From IMG/VR virus record IMGVR_UViG_3300005590_000048, positions 1 to 38,947 of that record: a stretch of DNA of 38,947 bases; one strand, given 5' to 3'. The translations under genes and the position numbers were made by a program. The notes beneath the pieces are model-generated. The model was not told the origin of the DNA, ran no database searches, and was given only the letters and a program-made list of their open reading frames with translations. The stretch comes from a virus. Below, piece after piece: positions 1 to 9,645 of the stretch. Position 1 is the stretch's first letter. Each line of letters begins with the position of its first letter.

Positions 1-2685
1 GGCCTTACCCTCCATCAAATATTTCTCGAACCCACGGGCCACTTTCTCGTGGGCCTCTGTTGGTATGGTTTTTTCACCAACTTCAAACCCAGCCCACTGC
101 GCCAGGTACCCAAGCTCTTCGGCTATCTGGTCATTTTCCCTGGAGTAGTCGTTCAGTATCTCAAGGAAAACATGGGCAGATTCATGTATGGTCGTAGTGC
201 GGTTAGCATGCTTAGTGAGTGTAACTTTAAAGCCTTCCTCAATTCGCTGCATAAATCCGCGAGTAACTGTTTTATCGTCTTGCTTTAATTTTTTACCGCG
301 ATCTGCTTCAGTTAACCAGATGCTATCAAAACCTGACTCCACTTCTGCAGCCATTTCAGCTTTCACGTAAGCCGCATATAAATCAGCGTCTTTTTTGTAG
401 CTGTCAACATCCAGGCCCAAGTCCAGCATACGTTGTAGTAATTGATTACCTACTTCACGCTGCTTGAGTTTAGCTTCGTCAAAGACATCGCCTTTATCGT
501 AACGGACTCCGTTATCAATCTCGTTGTCCAGCACTTCACGGATATTTCTAGAAGTCCATATGGCGTTACCTTCCGCGTCAAATTCAGCATTAGGGCCTTC
601 TGTTGGTGGCGGGTAGCCCTCATCACGGACCATTTCTTCAATTCTATCCCAGGTATGTTTGGGTGCTGCGCCTAGCGTGCCCCCGTAACTCTCCATGACA
701 TCAGGGTCTTTAATACCGCCAATGCTTTTAACATACTCAAGTAGGCTAGCGCCGTAAATTGTACGGTCCTCAATCACTGCACCCCTACGAACTTCAGATA
801 CTAAGGCACGCAATTTGGTTAACGGCTCTGGTGTGCGGTCAAGTGTCTCTTTCTCTAAAAGCACCCTGTTATCAGCGTATAGCTTTTCAACTGAATAGCC
901 GGTGACTTCTGACAGCCTGGTGAAAAAAGCATCATATATACGAATAACAGCCTTAGCTTCTTTAGCGCCCTTGGCTACCGTAATATCTTCAAGAAGTTTT
1001 TGCCGAGGTGTATTCTCTTCCATACCCTCCATAAAATCAGCAGCTTCGTCGGTACCCTCTTCTTCCCAGGGAATATCTTCGTCATCATAATGCTTAGCTG
1101 TCGGGGAGCCCTGGAAAGCAAAAGAATCTTTAAGCTCTTCCAGCTTATTCGCTTTAGTGGCGGCCTGAGTTAACTCAACAAAAACTTCAGGTTGGGATAA
1201 GTCAAGGCTACCAGTGCCGTCGTTCTCAGCTTTTTCAATCGCTTTATTTAAATGTGGGTAGTTGTTGGCTATATCCAGGCCGTAGGGGTCATCGGAAAAA
1301 ATCTCGTCATCCGTCTGGAATAGCTTACGAACTTCATCAACTTCAATATCCACGCCGTCGAGCATATTGGTTGCGCCCTCGGCCACCATTAATGACGCAA
1401 GCTGGGTAGTGTCCGCACCTTCGACATCGCTCGCTTCTGATACAACGTCAACTAAATCGGAAGTCCTGGCTTTGGCAATTTTAGCGCCTTTACGGCGACT
1501 ACGCTCTCTCGCAGTGAAGTTAGCCAGGCCACCCATAACACCGAAGACGGTAGTTACCGGTAGAGCTTCAGCTGTCTGTTCACCGATGCGCGTAGGTAGG
1601 TTGAAATCTGCATTAGCTTCCGCAGCAGCAACATGGCCCAACGTAGAGATTGTCGCATTGACGCCCTCTTCAGCTGTCTCGATAGCTGTTATCGCAGCGC
1701 CTTTCACACCCGCGTAACCGAGAGAAGTCCATATAGTGCTGGTGTCCATTTCCTTGAACATCTTCTGCATCGTCTTGTCTTTCATCAAGATTTTAGATAA
1801 TTTCTTCGTCGGCATCGCAGCAAATTTTTCAAGCCCCGGGATCAACTTCGCTACAGCATGGAGCCCTACAACCTCTACCGTCGTGTTTAACGCGGCAATC
1901 GTTATGGCTGCATTTCTGGCTGATTCAGGATCAATTCGATTACCTTCAATATCTTTCGCAAAATATAACTCACGAAAAGTCTCCCCTGCTTGCGTAGGAA
2001 ACTCATAAGTTAACGCTGCATCGCCAGTCACACCAAGGCCAAAGGCTGTAGGTAAACTGACTGGGGTGCCCGCCCAGGAGATCGCACCAACACCGGAGAG
2101 CGATGCTATGGTGTTTGCGGTTAAAAGACCGCCTACGGCAAGTCCGCCGCCCTCTTTACCTTCCCAGACAAACCTGGAAATATCGGCACCTTGCTCGGCG
2201 GTCATGTGTAACCAGGACCAACCGCCCAGTACCTTGTTGTAGTCAACACGGTTTTCTTCTTCAAGTGCGCGTGCTTCTTCGAACCCAGGTTCATAACCTA
2301 AGTTTGACATCGCTGAAAGATCGTCAAGCGCACGATCACCTCGGCCCCAACCCTGGTCGATAGCTTGGTGGAAGGCATTGGCTAAATTAGTGAACTTACC
2401 GGTAGCGAAATAGGCTTTACGGGTAGCCGGGCTAACAGGCTCCAGCATACGGGCCTTATGCTCTTCGACTTCCTCTTCCCAAGGTTTCTCCGGAACTTCA
2501 GCATCTTCGGTACCAGCACCCGGTTTTATCTCAAACGGGTCGAAATCTTCAGACGCCCGGGGTTTTACATTTGATTCAAAATCAGGAATCGCATCAGGGT
2601 CAACGGTCTGTAAGTAATCCGCAGCAGACTCTTCGCTCTTTTGAGCGGCTTTCTCTACAAAATTAAATACATTCTCATCAGCCAT
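1..2685 (-). CDS. Giant internal virion / polyvalent protein with HExxH metallopeptidase, N-terminal part (runs off left edge)
   Basis: The frame is open from ATG 2685 to base 1 (895 codons) without a stop, so the gene is cut by the window edge. It starts directly after the stop of the upstream gene. Residues 834-838 read HESAH, the zinc-binding HExxH motif of gluzincin peptidases, followed by VFLEIL. The last residues read ARGFEKYLMEGKA, which resembles the segment after the peptidase in phage large polyvalent proteins and probably carries the third zinc ligand (E). Around residues 180-235 there is a Gly/Ala-rich hydrophobic stretch. By position (after gp14- and gp15-like genes) it corresponds to T7 gp16, the protein ejected into the host envelope; no lytic transglycosylase motif was seen. 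The ORF at 35418-38947 is probably its C-terminal half. Peptidase motif certain; virion role inferred. Confidence 0.8.
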   Translation of the reverse strand, partial: MADENVFNFVEKAAQKSEESAADYLQTVDPDAIPDFESNVKPRASEDFDPFEIKPGAGTEDAEVPEKPWEEEVEEHKARMLEPVSPATRKAYFATGKFTNLANAFHQAIDQGWGRGDRALDDLSAMSNLGYEPGFEEARALEEENRVDYNKVLGGWSWLHMTAEQGADISRFVWEGKEGGGLAVGGLLTANTIASLSGVGAISWAGTPVSLPTAFGLGVTGDAALTYEFPTQAGETFRELYFAKDIEGNRIDPESARNAAITIAALNTTVEVVGLHAVAKLIPGLEKFAAMPTKKLSKILMKDKTMQKMFKEMDTSTIWTSLGYAGVKGAAITAIETAEEGVNATISTLGHVAAAEANADFNLPTRIGEQTAEALPVTTVFGVMGGLANFTARERSRRKGAKIAKARTSDLVDVVSEASDVEGADTTQLASLMVAEGATNMLDGVDIEVDEVRKLFQTDDEIFSDDPYGLDIANNYPHLNKAIEKAENDGTGSLDLSQPEVFVELTQAATKANKLEELKDSFAFQGSPTAKHYDDEDIPWEEEGTDEAADFMEGMEENTPRQKLLEDITVAKGAKEAKAVIRIYDAFFTRLSEVTGYSVEKLYADNRVLLEKETLDRTPEPLTKLRALVSEVRRGAVIEDRTIYGASLLEYVKSIGGIKDPDVMESYGGTLGAAPKHTWDRIEEMVRDEGYPPPTEGPNAEFDAEGNAIWTSRNIREVLDNEIDNGVRYDKGDVFDEAKLKQREVGNQLLQRMLDLGLDVDSYKKDADLYAAYVKAEMAAEVESGFDSIWLTEADRGKKLKQDDKTVTRGFMQRIEEGFKVTLTKHANRTTTIHESAHVFLEILNDYSRENDQIAEELGYLAQWAGFEVGEKTIPTEAHEKVARGFEKYLMEGKA

Positions 2686-4593
2686 TTATAACCCCAACCC
2701 TACAGGCGCATCTGTGTATGGGCTAAATTCATCAGCTTCAGCTTCTTGTATCGCGTCGCCCAGGTATATCTCTCCAGGCTTAGCGCCATGCGCTCTTAAG
2801 AAGGCATCCTGGATCATGGTGTCTTCACCCCAACGCTTGCCGCTGCGTAATTCCTCTTCGAGGCTTTGGAAGAAAATTTCGCGCTTATACTCGTCTTTTA
2901 AACGGTCAGCCATTTCTTTAAAAGTCATGCTGGCCTTACCGCCCCAACCAGGCATTGTATATTTTATGTTCAATACATTAGCCATAAATTCACGATTCCT
3001 TAAAGTAGTGGCCTCCATATCTAAACCGAGGCCCGTGTCTTTACTGGTGAAAGCTGAAAACAACTCCCCGTACCTAAGGCCTGCTTTCTCGCGCTCAGGC
3101 TTGTCACCAACATCACGGGAAAAACCTAACCCATCTAAAATAATGGGTGAGTATTGGTCTTTAAAAACTTTATGTGCCGGTATAACGCCGGACTCTAAAG
3201 CAGTGTCGTCTTCACCTATACGCTGCAAAAGAGCGGTTCTTTCACGGCTTGCCAATCGGCCATAACCTTGAGGGTTTGCCTCTAACCAGGCCTTCGGGCC
3301 GCCTAGTTCAGGGTTCGCCATAACAGTGCGGTATGAGTTCATCATAATCGAATCTGTTTTACCAAGCTCACCAGTGCTTAAATTTCGCTCAACAACGCTG
3401 TTAATTTCATTGATTATATCTGTATCATAGAAAAGCCCTAAGGCACCACCTTCTTCACTCGCGGTCCGGTGCATGATATGTTTAAGTCGCTCACCTTCCT
3501 GAAACACTTGCTCGTAAGTTATTACGCCGTCGGGTGTAGGCACGCCTATCATTTCGGCCATGTTACGAAGTTTGGTTAACGCAGGGTTAAACTGATGCAA
3601 TACATCATTCCAGGTAGGCTTACCGCCACCTCCAAGCCCTTTGTTCTCGACTAAACGTCGTACAGCTTTTGCCCAAGATATTGATTTATCATCATTTTTT
3701 ATCTGGCTGGCCCTGACTTTCAAGTCCTGGATACTCACGCCTTTTACCTGGTGCATATTTTGAACAGTCATCCAGCTATCGTGGTCCAGTAAATCTTGCT
3801 CTAATTTAGCTTTAACCGCTTCATACTGGTCGCCGTAAACTTCTTTACCGTAGGCTTTAACTGTTTCCAGGGCGCTGCTAAAACGCTCTTTACGTTCAAC
3901 ATCATCAATATTTTTTTCATAAACTCGATCTAGGCTACCAATAACCTCGGCTTTCATAATACCGAAAAGCGCGGGCTCTTGGGTATCAGGCGTTAAGTCA
4001 GGGGCCAATGCTTTAGCCTCCTCGTACTTACCTTGCTCGGTCAACCTATCAATATTATCAAGGGTGACTTCTTGCTGCATTTTTTCAGCCTGGTCACGCG
4101 CTACTACCAATGAACGGGCAGTTTCTTTCTCGATAGTTACTTTTGCTTCAGCCTCAAATTTCTCTCTTAAAGGCCCATAACTTATACCTTCAGCCGCGCG
4201 GGCCGCGGCATCTTCTCTTAACTTACGTTGTATTTCAGGAAAGACTTTAAAATTTTGTATGACGTCTTCATCTTTACCACCTTGCCACACGAAATTTTGC
4301 GTTGTGTGCTGTGATACATCAATACCGAGTTCTTCAAGCTGAGACACCGGGATGTAATCACGGCCCTCAATATCCGCTATGCGGGTATCCGTTTCGGCCA
4401 TATGTGTATTAACATTCTGTATTTCAATGGTGTCACGACGATCTTGCAGCTCATCAAAAAGCTGCATACCCATTTCTGAAACTTTGGCGCCAACTTTTGC
4501 TTTGTTCGCAGCTTCATTAGCTATACGCTGGGCATCACTAGGCTCAGGCGTTAATTTCTCTACCCCTCGCTGTCTGTATTCAGGTAACTTCAT
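2686..4593 (-). CDS. Internal virion protein, T7 gp15-like position
   Basis: A 635-residue soluble protein rich in charged helices, for example residues 20-60 and 160-230, with long EAKA/KxxEE patterns suggesting coiled coils. No catalytic motif or signal peptide is visible. It sits between a small gp14-like protein and the giant peptidase-containing protein, the same order as T7 genes 14-15-16, whose products form the ejected inner core. Its ATG overlaps the upstream stop as ATGA, and its own stop directly abuts the next ATG at 2685, so translation is probably coupled. The function is inferred from position, size and composition; I do not recognise its sequence family with certainty. Confidence 0.7.
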   Translation of the reverse strand: MKLPEYRQRGVEKLTPEPSDAQRIANEAANKAKVGAKVSEMGMQLFDELQDRRDTIEIQNVNTHMAETDTRIADIEGRDYIPVSQLEELGIDVSQHTTQNFVWQGGKDEDVIQNFKVFPEIQRKLREDAAARAAEGISYGPLREKFEAEAKVTIEKETARSLVVARDQAEKMQQEVTLDNIDRLTEQGKYEEAKALAPDLTPDTQEPALFGIMKAEVIGSLDRVYEKNIDDVERKERFSSALETVKAYGKEVYGDQYEAVKAKLEQDLLDHDSWMTVQNMHQVKGVSIQDLKVRASQIKNDDKSISWAKAVRRLVENKGLGGGGKPTWNDVLHQFNPALTKLRNMAEMIGVPTPDGVITYEQVFQEGERLKHIMHRTASEEGGALGLFYDTDIINEINSVVERNLSTGELGKTDSIMMNSYRTVMANPELGGPKAWLEANPQGYGRLASRERTALLQRIGEDDTALESGVIPAHKVFKDQYSPIILDGLGFSRDVGDKPEREKAGLRYGELFSAFTSKDTGLGLDMEATTLRNREFMANVLNIKYTMPGWGGKASMTFKEMADRLKDEYKREIFFQSLEEELRSGKRWGEDTMIQDAFLRAHGAKPGEIYLGDAIQEAEADEFSPYTDAPVGLGL

Positions 4594-5063
4594 TTTGTAC
4601 CCCCACTACTGGGTATCGTCTTAGGTCCGCCAAAACCTCTATCAAAGGCCGTGGCGGTTTGCTGCACTGCCTGGAGCGCGTATAAGGTACTTTGAGCTTT
4701 CAATCCACTGGTGTCAATGGCAGCGCCTTTACGGGCCGCTACGGCCTTCAACTCTCCCGCTCTCAGTGTCCAGGCATTGGTCTTCTCTCGTTCAGTCCTG
4801 AGAAAATCCATATAGGCCCCTGTACTACCACTACCACGTAAGCCCGCAGCTGCAATAGTAGACATACCCTGGCCATGCTCTAGCGCGTCGGTTATAGCTT
4901 TACGACGAAGTGTTTCCGCTGTCTCCTCACGTATGAAGTCGCGAGCGGCTCTACCTGCTTTACCTGCTCTCTCATCAGCTTTTTCCGCTCCTGAGCGGGC
5001 TGTGGATGAGCTGTATAGGGCACTACCTATACCGGCTACTGCTGCAATCACTGGCCATACCAT
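4590..5063 (-). CDS. Small internal virion protein, T7 gp14-like
   Basis: A 157-residue protein with an N-terminal hydrophobic segment (about residues 3-17, VWPVIAAVAGIGSALYSSS region) followed by an Ala/Arg/Glu-rich helical part and a Gly-rich tail. Many podoviruses encode such a protein directly after tail tubular protein B. In T7 the equivalent, gp14, is ejected first and inserts in the outer membrane to help form the DNA channel. Its ATG overlaps the stop of the upstream gene by one base (TAATG), and its stop overlaps the next start (ATGA). Family assignment rests on size, hydrophobic N-terminus and gene order. Confidence 0.7.
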   Translation of the reverse strand: MVWPVIAAVAGIGSALYSSSTARSGAEKADERAGKAGRAARDFIREETAETLRRKAITDALEHGQGMSTIAAAGLRGSGSTGAYMDFLRTEREKTNAWTLRAGELKAVAARKGAAIDTSGLKAQSTLYALQAVQQTATAFDRGFGGPKTIPSSGGTK

Positions 5064-7786
5064 TATAAAAAGTCCTCTGCTATCTCAAGGAACACGCCCG
5101 AAATCCTAAAAGGTACCGGATCGGGTTGCGTTAACCTGATTAAACCGATTACAGAATCTTTAGTCTCTATCTCTAAAGGAAGATCACCGGTAAAGTTAAG
5201 TATAGGCCCTGTGTCGCCTCCTGTGGCTAATTGGTCACGAGGTAGCTGGCCGTTAACATACGGAGGCGCTGAAGCGTACACACGCACTGACCCTCTTCGA
5301 GGCTGCTTAACTGATAGTAACGGCGCTCTGCTCTGGCCGGTCACTACAGGTAGCGGCTCCCATGCTCGCTCAAAGGCATAACCTAGGGCTATCTGGGCCC
5401 CCTGCGGTACGTCTTTTAAAACTTTTCTGCTCTCGCTATCAAATTCTATATCCTTCGGCTCCCCATTAATTAACGCATGAGTGTACTTATACGCTTCTGG
5501 GGGTATTAGAAAGTCCGAATACGTCACATCAGGATCAATAGAATTTAGGTAAAAACGCGTGGAGTCTAGTAACGCCTCGTCTTCAACTTCAAGTGACAAG
5601 GCATTTTCCCTGCGAACCAACAACCAAATTCTTCCGTCGCCAGGTAAGTTAGTGTGACATGAGCTAACTACCTCCGCGCCTACGTCGTAATTAAAAGACC
5701 CAAAGACTTCTGTTTCAGGTGCTACAGTGAAGCCCACTAAACGGCCTGAACTATTGACTAACCATAATATGGACTCAGGGTTATTGCTGTAATATAAATC
5801 AGTAGGGCTGTTAACAAGATGCTCAGCGTAAGTGCTGACTTCCTCTGAAGTCCAGCTCTCATTACCTTTGTTAAAATCTATGGCACGTAATTTTTTATCG
5901 CTGGCGTCTACAAAAATAACACTGGTACCGACAACTGCGACCTGCTGGTCGACCGCTCCGAAACGACTCTGTACCGTCACACGTGGCGGGTTCATAGCTG
6001 ACAGGACAGTGCCTTCAGCTCTCAATGCCAGTTCCCCTAGCGTAGTGCCGACAAGTAAATCGTCGCGACTCGCTAACCAACGGATGACACCACCGGTAGC
6101 AAGATCATAAGATAAAGCCTCGTCAGCTGAAGCTGGTACCGCTGGCGGGTCAATATTCAAGTAATCATTCGACGCGCTACCCCAAAGCCTGAAAGGTTTG
6201 GCAGCGACGCCACCCCACCAGGAACGCCCTTGGTAAAAGGTAACGCAACTCGGATAATTATCAGGGCCCCACTCAGAAGGGAAGCCTGTGGGGTTAGCTA
6301 CTGTAAAAGACCATAATTCCGTCACCCTGTTATAGGACAGTATGTGTGGCGGATAGCCCTCAGACACAAAATACATTGCATCATTCTCAGGGGCCGTAGC
6401 AAACTTCAAACTAGCCAGAGCCTCCTTGGGGTATGGTGAAGGCACCACCGCGCCTGAGTCTGATGTCTCTAGTGGCGTGGTTATTGATATTTTTTTAAAC
6501 CCAATTTCTTCATCCCAGTAAGCTCGTTTATTGCTAACCTCGGAATAGTTAGGCCCTAAATCTCTTGTGCGCGGGTCTTCGACTACCTCATTAGGTGGCC
6601 CAACTACCCTGCGCGTGGGATCGCCGTAGGTTCTGACTGAAACCCAGACAGGCGTTGTACTACCAGGGCCGCCACCAGTGCCGACGTAATCTCTCAAGTC
6701 TACGACCATTGTATCTGTACTACCGAGGGCGCTCTGGGCTAACTCTCTACCTGATGTAAGCCTTTTTGTGGCTTCAAGCCTATCAAGCTCTTCCTGGGTA
6801 TTTTCTAAATCAGGGTTGCGGCCAGGCTGAAAACGGTCAGTAATCCAGCTCTCTATGTACGCCAGGTCTTCGTCAGTCTCTTCATTCTTCGCGTAGCGGG
6901 TCCATGCATCAACAGGTTTAATATCTTCTAAATCCGCGGGCACCCTGGAGCGATTAACTGAATTAGAATATATAAGACCTATGTCAGAGGCCCCTTCAGT
7001 GGTACCTAACTCAACAACAAAGTACCGCTGGCTATTCTTTCTGAGATCACTCTCGTCACTAAAACGGAGATACCTCTCAGGGCTCAACCAGGTGTTGACG
7101 GACTCTATAGTTAAATTAACTTCAGTGCCGTCATTAGGTAAACTCACTAGCTGGGAAACACGCCCTACAATACTTAAGTGATCCGGTACCAGCTCAATCT
7201 GAGAGTCATCAACACTGTCAACACCGTTGCTTTCAAAACGTATGTCGCGAGTGCTGGACCTTAAAACCAACGGCGCGTCAATGTAATTACCATCATTTCT
7301 GGTCACGAAGAAATTAGGTGCCGGGATAATACCGGTGACATCCGCAGGGCGCACAGTACCTATCGGCGTTAGCGCGTAACTTTCTGGAGTCCACGCCTCA
7401 TCAGTGATCATCGTCTTACGCCAGCCTGTAGTATTCCAGCTCGAAAAATCAAAGGTGAATGTAGGGTTTAGTAAATATTCTAACTGGTTAGCGAAACGCT
7501 CCCCCAGTATTTGGAGGTTGCCGTCGTCACGAAAAATTAAGACACCTTCCTGGAAACCTTCAATTTCTAAGGGAAAAATTTTCGCGTCATCACCAGGTAT
7601 GTCCAAAAAATGTTTGAATCCGTTACGACCTTCAAGGCTACCCTGGCGGGTACCTCGGCAATTCTTCATTTCACGGGCCCACGAGCTATATTTCTCGCTA
7701 TCTACGCGCCCGCGAACTGAGGGTGCAACTTCACCCCCTGAAAAATCTGTGTAATTTAAACTGGATTTTTTACTTACATTACTCAA
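5063..7786 (-). CDS. Tail tubular protein B (T7 gp12-like nozzle)
   Basis: A 907-residue protein beginning with a FSGGEVAPSVRGRVD motif, then a conserved stretch with NCRGTRQGSLEGRNGFKH, the recognisable N-terminus of podovirus tail nozzle proteins. It later contains TFYQGRSWWGG (around residue 515) and VGTTLGELAL, also typical of the family. Six copies form the distal tail tube in T7. It is somewhat longer than T7 gp12 (about 800 residues). Its start overlaps the end of tail tubular A by 8 bases, matching the usual A-B gene order. The start ATG at 7786 is followed by the conserved N-terminus within about 10 residues, supporting the choice. Confidence 0.9.
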   Translation of the reverse strand: MSNVSKKSSLNYTDFSGGEVAPSVRGRVDSEKYSSWAREMKNCRGTRQGSLEGRNGFKHFLDIPGDDAKIFPLEIEGFQEGVLIFRDDGNLQILGERFANQLEYLLNPTFTFDFSSWNTTGWRKTMITDEAWTPESYALTPIGTVRPADVTGIIPAPNFFVTRNDGNYIDAPLVLRSSTRDIRFESNGVDSVDDSQIELVPDHLSIVGRVSQLVSLPNDGTEVNLTIESVNTWLSPERYLRFSDESDLRKNSQRYFVVELGTTEGASDIGLIYSNSVNRSRVPADLEDIKPVDAWTRYAKNEETDEDLAYIESWITDRFQPGRNPDLENTQEELDRLEATKRLTSGRELAQSALGSTDTMVVDLRDYVGTGGGPGSTTPVWVSVRTYGDPTRRVVGPPNEVVEDPRTRDLGPNYSEVSNKRAYWDEEIGFKKISITTPLETSDSGAVVPSPYPKEALASLKFATAPENDAMYFVSEGYPPHILSYNRVTELWSFTVANPTGFPSEWGPDNYPSCVTFYQGRSWWGGVAAKPFRLWGSASNDYLNIDPPAVPASADEALSYDLATGGVIRWLASRDDLLVGTTLGELALRAEGTVLSAMNPPRVTVQSRFGAVDQQVAVVGTSVIFVDASDKKLRAIDFNKGNESWTSEEVSTYAEHLVNSPTDLYYSNNPESILWLVNSSGRLVGFTVAPETEVFGSFNYDVGAEVVSSCHTNLPGDGRIWLLVRRENALSLEVEDEALLDSTRFYLNSIDPDVTYSDFLIPPEAYKYTHALINGEPKDIEFDSESRKVLKDVPQGAQIALGYAFERAWEPLPVVTGQSRAPLLSVKQPRRGSVRVYASAPPYVNGQLPRDQLATGGDTGPILNFTGDLPLEIETKDSVIGLIRLTQPDPVPFRISGVFLEIAEDFL

Positions 7787-8390
7787 AGTCAGGCCTGCTA
7801 CCGGTGCCCGTTAACCTCGCACGGTGCAAACGGCCCTCTTTACGGTATTCTGATGAGCCCTGTACTGCGTCGTAGGAAGCTGCGATAGATAATTGCTTAA
7901 TCGCTTTCTTGTCAAGGCGGTCGTGAAGTGTTTTTGATTCGGGAATACCCAATGCAATCTCAGCCGCTAGACGATATTCAAGCGCCAAACGAAACGCAGG
8001 AGAGTAATCACTCACAGGTACCGTTTTACTGACATACTGGATATTTAAAGGATTCGGCACGAAACCTCCAAGGAGTAACAATGTACGACCCTGGATGCGC
8101 CATTTCTTTATAGACTCACGATTACGAGGTAGCCCGTCGATATAACCAACGCGCACGCAATCATTAGGAAGCTGGAAAGCTGCTTGAGCGTGTGGCGGTG
8201 TCTCGGCTAACCGAGGTAACGTCACAGTCTTGGAAGCGAACCCCCAGAGTGCAGACTCAATCAACTCTTCTTTAAGAGTAGGCAACAAGGCTTTACATAA
8301 CCGTGCGCCTTTCGTGGTGTCTTCTATATCACCGATACGCTCTGCGCCAACACGCGCCAAAGCATTGTTAGCAATCGTCGTATCCGTCAT
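7779..8390 (-). CDS. Tail tubular protein A (T7 gp11-like adaptor)
   Basis: A 203-residue protein with the family signature ANNALARVGAERIGDIED at the N-terminus, followed by an ARLCKALLPTLKEELIESALWGFA helix, then a C-terminal segment RLALEYRLAAEIALGIPES. These match head-to-tail adaptor/gatekeeper proteins of podoviruses, which form a ring linking the portal to the nozzle. The length is close to T7 gp11 (196 residues). It lies directly upstream of tail tubular B and overlaps it by 8 bases. The assignment is strong from sequence and context. Confidence 0.92.
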   Translation of the reverse strand: MTDTTIANNALARVGAERIGDIEDTTKGARLCKALLPTLKEELIESALWGFASKTVTLPRLAETPPHAQAAFQLPNDCVRVGYIDGLPRNRESIKKWRIQGRTLLLLGGFVPNPLNIQYVSKTVPVSDYSPAFRLALEYRLAAEIALGIPESKTLHDRLDKKAIKQLSIAASYDAVQGSSEYRKEGRLHRARLTGTGSRPDFE

Positions 8391-8406
8391 AGCTGACCCC
8401 TACGTG

Positions 8407-8550
8407 TTAATCTTCTTTAGCCTTTTTACTGGCCGCAGCTTTTTTCTCTTTAATATTTTTTGGTTTCTTTGGCTCGCCTGGCTCTGCGCTTGGCTGGCCC
8501 TTTCGCCTTTTTGCTTGGTTTTGCAACCTTTCTTCTAGTGGTAGTGCCAT
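8407..8550 (-). CDS. Very small basic protein in a frame overlapping the preceding gene
   Basis: A 47-codon ORF starts at ATG 8550 inside the 80-residue gene (8450-8692), in another frame, and ends with TAA at 8407, filling the gap before tail tubular A. The product begins MALPLEERLQNQAKRRK and ends AAASKKAKED; it is lysine- and proline-rich, with no membrane segment. An AGAGG Shine-Dalgarno-like site lies 9 bases upstream of the ATG. The bases 8407-8449 would otherwise be unused in a densely packed operon, which is the main argument that it is real. Function unknown. The alternative is a +1 shifted extension of the upstream gene, for which no clear slippery site was seen. Confidence 0.5.
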   Translation of the reverse strand: MALPLEERLQNQAKRRKGQPSAEPGEPKKPKNIKEKKAAASKKAKED

Positions 8551-8692
8551 TTTTCATCGCCTCTAGTACCTCAACAGCTTCGGACCTGGTGATACCCAGG
8601 CCCTCAGATGTTGTTAGAATGTCAAGACGGCCAAACTTCCTGCGAAGTCCGACCGCTCTCTCCGTTAATGCTTTCAGTTCAACCGATTGCAT
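8450..8692 (-). CDS. Small late protein following the capsid gene, unknown
   Basis: An 80-residue protein whose ATG overlaps the capsid stop codon (TAATG). Residues 1-50 are predicted helical (VELKALTERAVGLRRKFGRL, then TRSEAVEVLEAMKNG), and the last 30 residues are very basic (KKAKGPAKRRARRAKETKK). Such a tail suggests binding to DNA or to an acidic protein surface inside the head. The position between capsid and tail adaptor genes fits a head-completion or minor head protein, but no family was recognised. The basic tail region also encodes the start of an overlapping small ORF in another frame. Confidence 0.7.
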   Translation of the reverse strand: MQSVELKALTERAVGLRRKFGRLDILTTSEGLGITRSEAVEVLEAMKNGTTTRRKVAKPSKKAKGPAKRRARRAKETKKY

Positions 8693-9552
8693 TAAGCGTC
8701 GTCGTGATCAAAGAATACGATTTTCTCGTCTTCTACACGAGTCGCAGCCATTGTCCACGCAGCGTACACTTGAATGAGGTATGACAAGTCATCACGCTCA
8801 TTAACACGGAACATCATATCCTGGTTCACACCAAGGCATAAGGCATCCATTGTGTAGCACATGTTGTAAGTACGGCCTGCGCCAGCACTTTCCAAACGGT
8901 TCGACAAAATTGCTTTACCGCCAAAGATGCTTGAAACCACACCATTGGTTAGTAGCATGTTCAACTTCTGGTAGTCAGAGTTGATGATCTTATCATCATT
9001 CAATAACTCTTTAACCGCAGAAGGTGAAAGCACCCAGCAACGCTCATCATCAGGATCAACATCACCTGAGTGCAAGAAGTCTTGCATTTCAAGTACGTTT
9101 GAATAATCCAGTTTTTGAGTCGCACCACCTAGGGTATTAGCACCAGGTAGCGGAACGGCAACACCGTCGCCGTCAAGTGCATCAGCACGGGCAGAGGCAA
9201 TAAGTAAGTCGTCAATCGCACGACGCATAGACATACCACAGTTTTGAGCATATGCATTTTGAGGGTCGATAAGCATTTTAACTTTATCTTCCTGCTCAAA
9301 GGTGTCAGCCCAGTGGAAAGTCTTAGGTGTCGCAACACGACGGCTCCAAGGCGAATCAACGAAAGGCGTAGCAACACGAGCTGCTGTCTTCTCGATTGAA
9401 TCGGTTTGGCCTAGACGGTCAATATTAAGAGCTTCACCAGTCAAAGGTTCCTCACGAACCGTTGGGCGAAGGCGTGTATCTGATTGCTGCGCAAGATGCA
9501 CAACATTGTCCTTAAATTGCTGGACAAAAGCACTGTCGATTGTAATAGCCAT
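8692..9552 (-). CDS. Major capsid protein
   Basis: A 286-residue protein recognisable as a podovirus-type HK97-fold coat protein: N-terminal helix (FVQQFKDNVVHLAQQS), a central MSMRRAIDDLLIASARADAL region, then YSNVLEMQDFLHSGDVDP and WVLSPSAVKELLNDD, and a C-terminal AAWTMAATRVEDEKIVFF strand. It resembles capsid proteins of BPP-1-like and related phages (Phage_capsid_2 type, from memory). It follows the scaffold gene and precedes tail genes. A GGAG ribosome site lies 8 bases before ATG 9552, and a strong sigma70-like promoter (9662-9689) lies about 110 bases upstream, which would give it extra transcription. Confidence 0.92.
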   Translation of the reverse strand: MAITIDSAFVQQFKDNVVHLAQQSDTRLRPTVREEPLTGEALNIDRLGQTDSIEKTAARVATPFVDSPWSRRVATPKTFHWADTFEQEDKVKMLIDPQNAYAQNCGMSMRRAIDDLLIASARADALDGDGVAVPLPGANTLGGATQKLDYSNVLEMQDFLHSGDVDPDDERCWVLSPSAVKELLNDDKIINSDYQKLNMLLTNGVVSSIFGGKAILSNRLESAGAGRTYNMCYTMDALCLGVNQDMMFRVNERDDLSYLIQVYAAWTMAATRVEDEKIVFFDHDDA

Positions 9553-9645
9553 GATGCTATCTCCAAATATATTTATTTATATTTAAAAAGTCTCACACCG
9601 TGGCCGAATATACGGGGGCGTTAAATTTTTGCCGTATCCATAAAT

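Noticed and set aside
2714-3265. 183-codon rightward ORF opposite the gp15-like gene
   Set aside because: It is a shadow of the minus-strand gene; it has no ribosome site and lies inside a continuous late operon.
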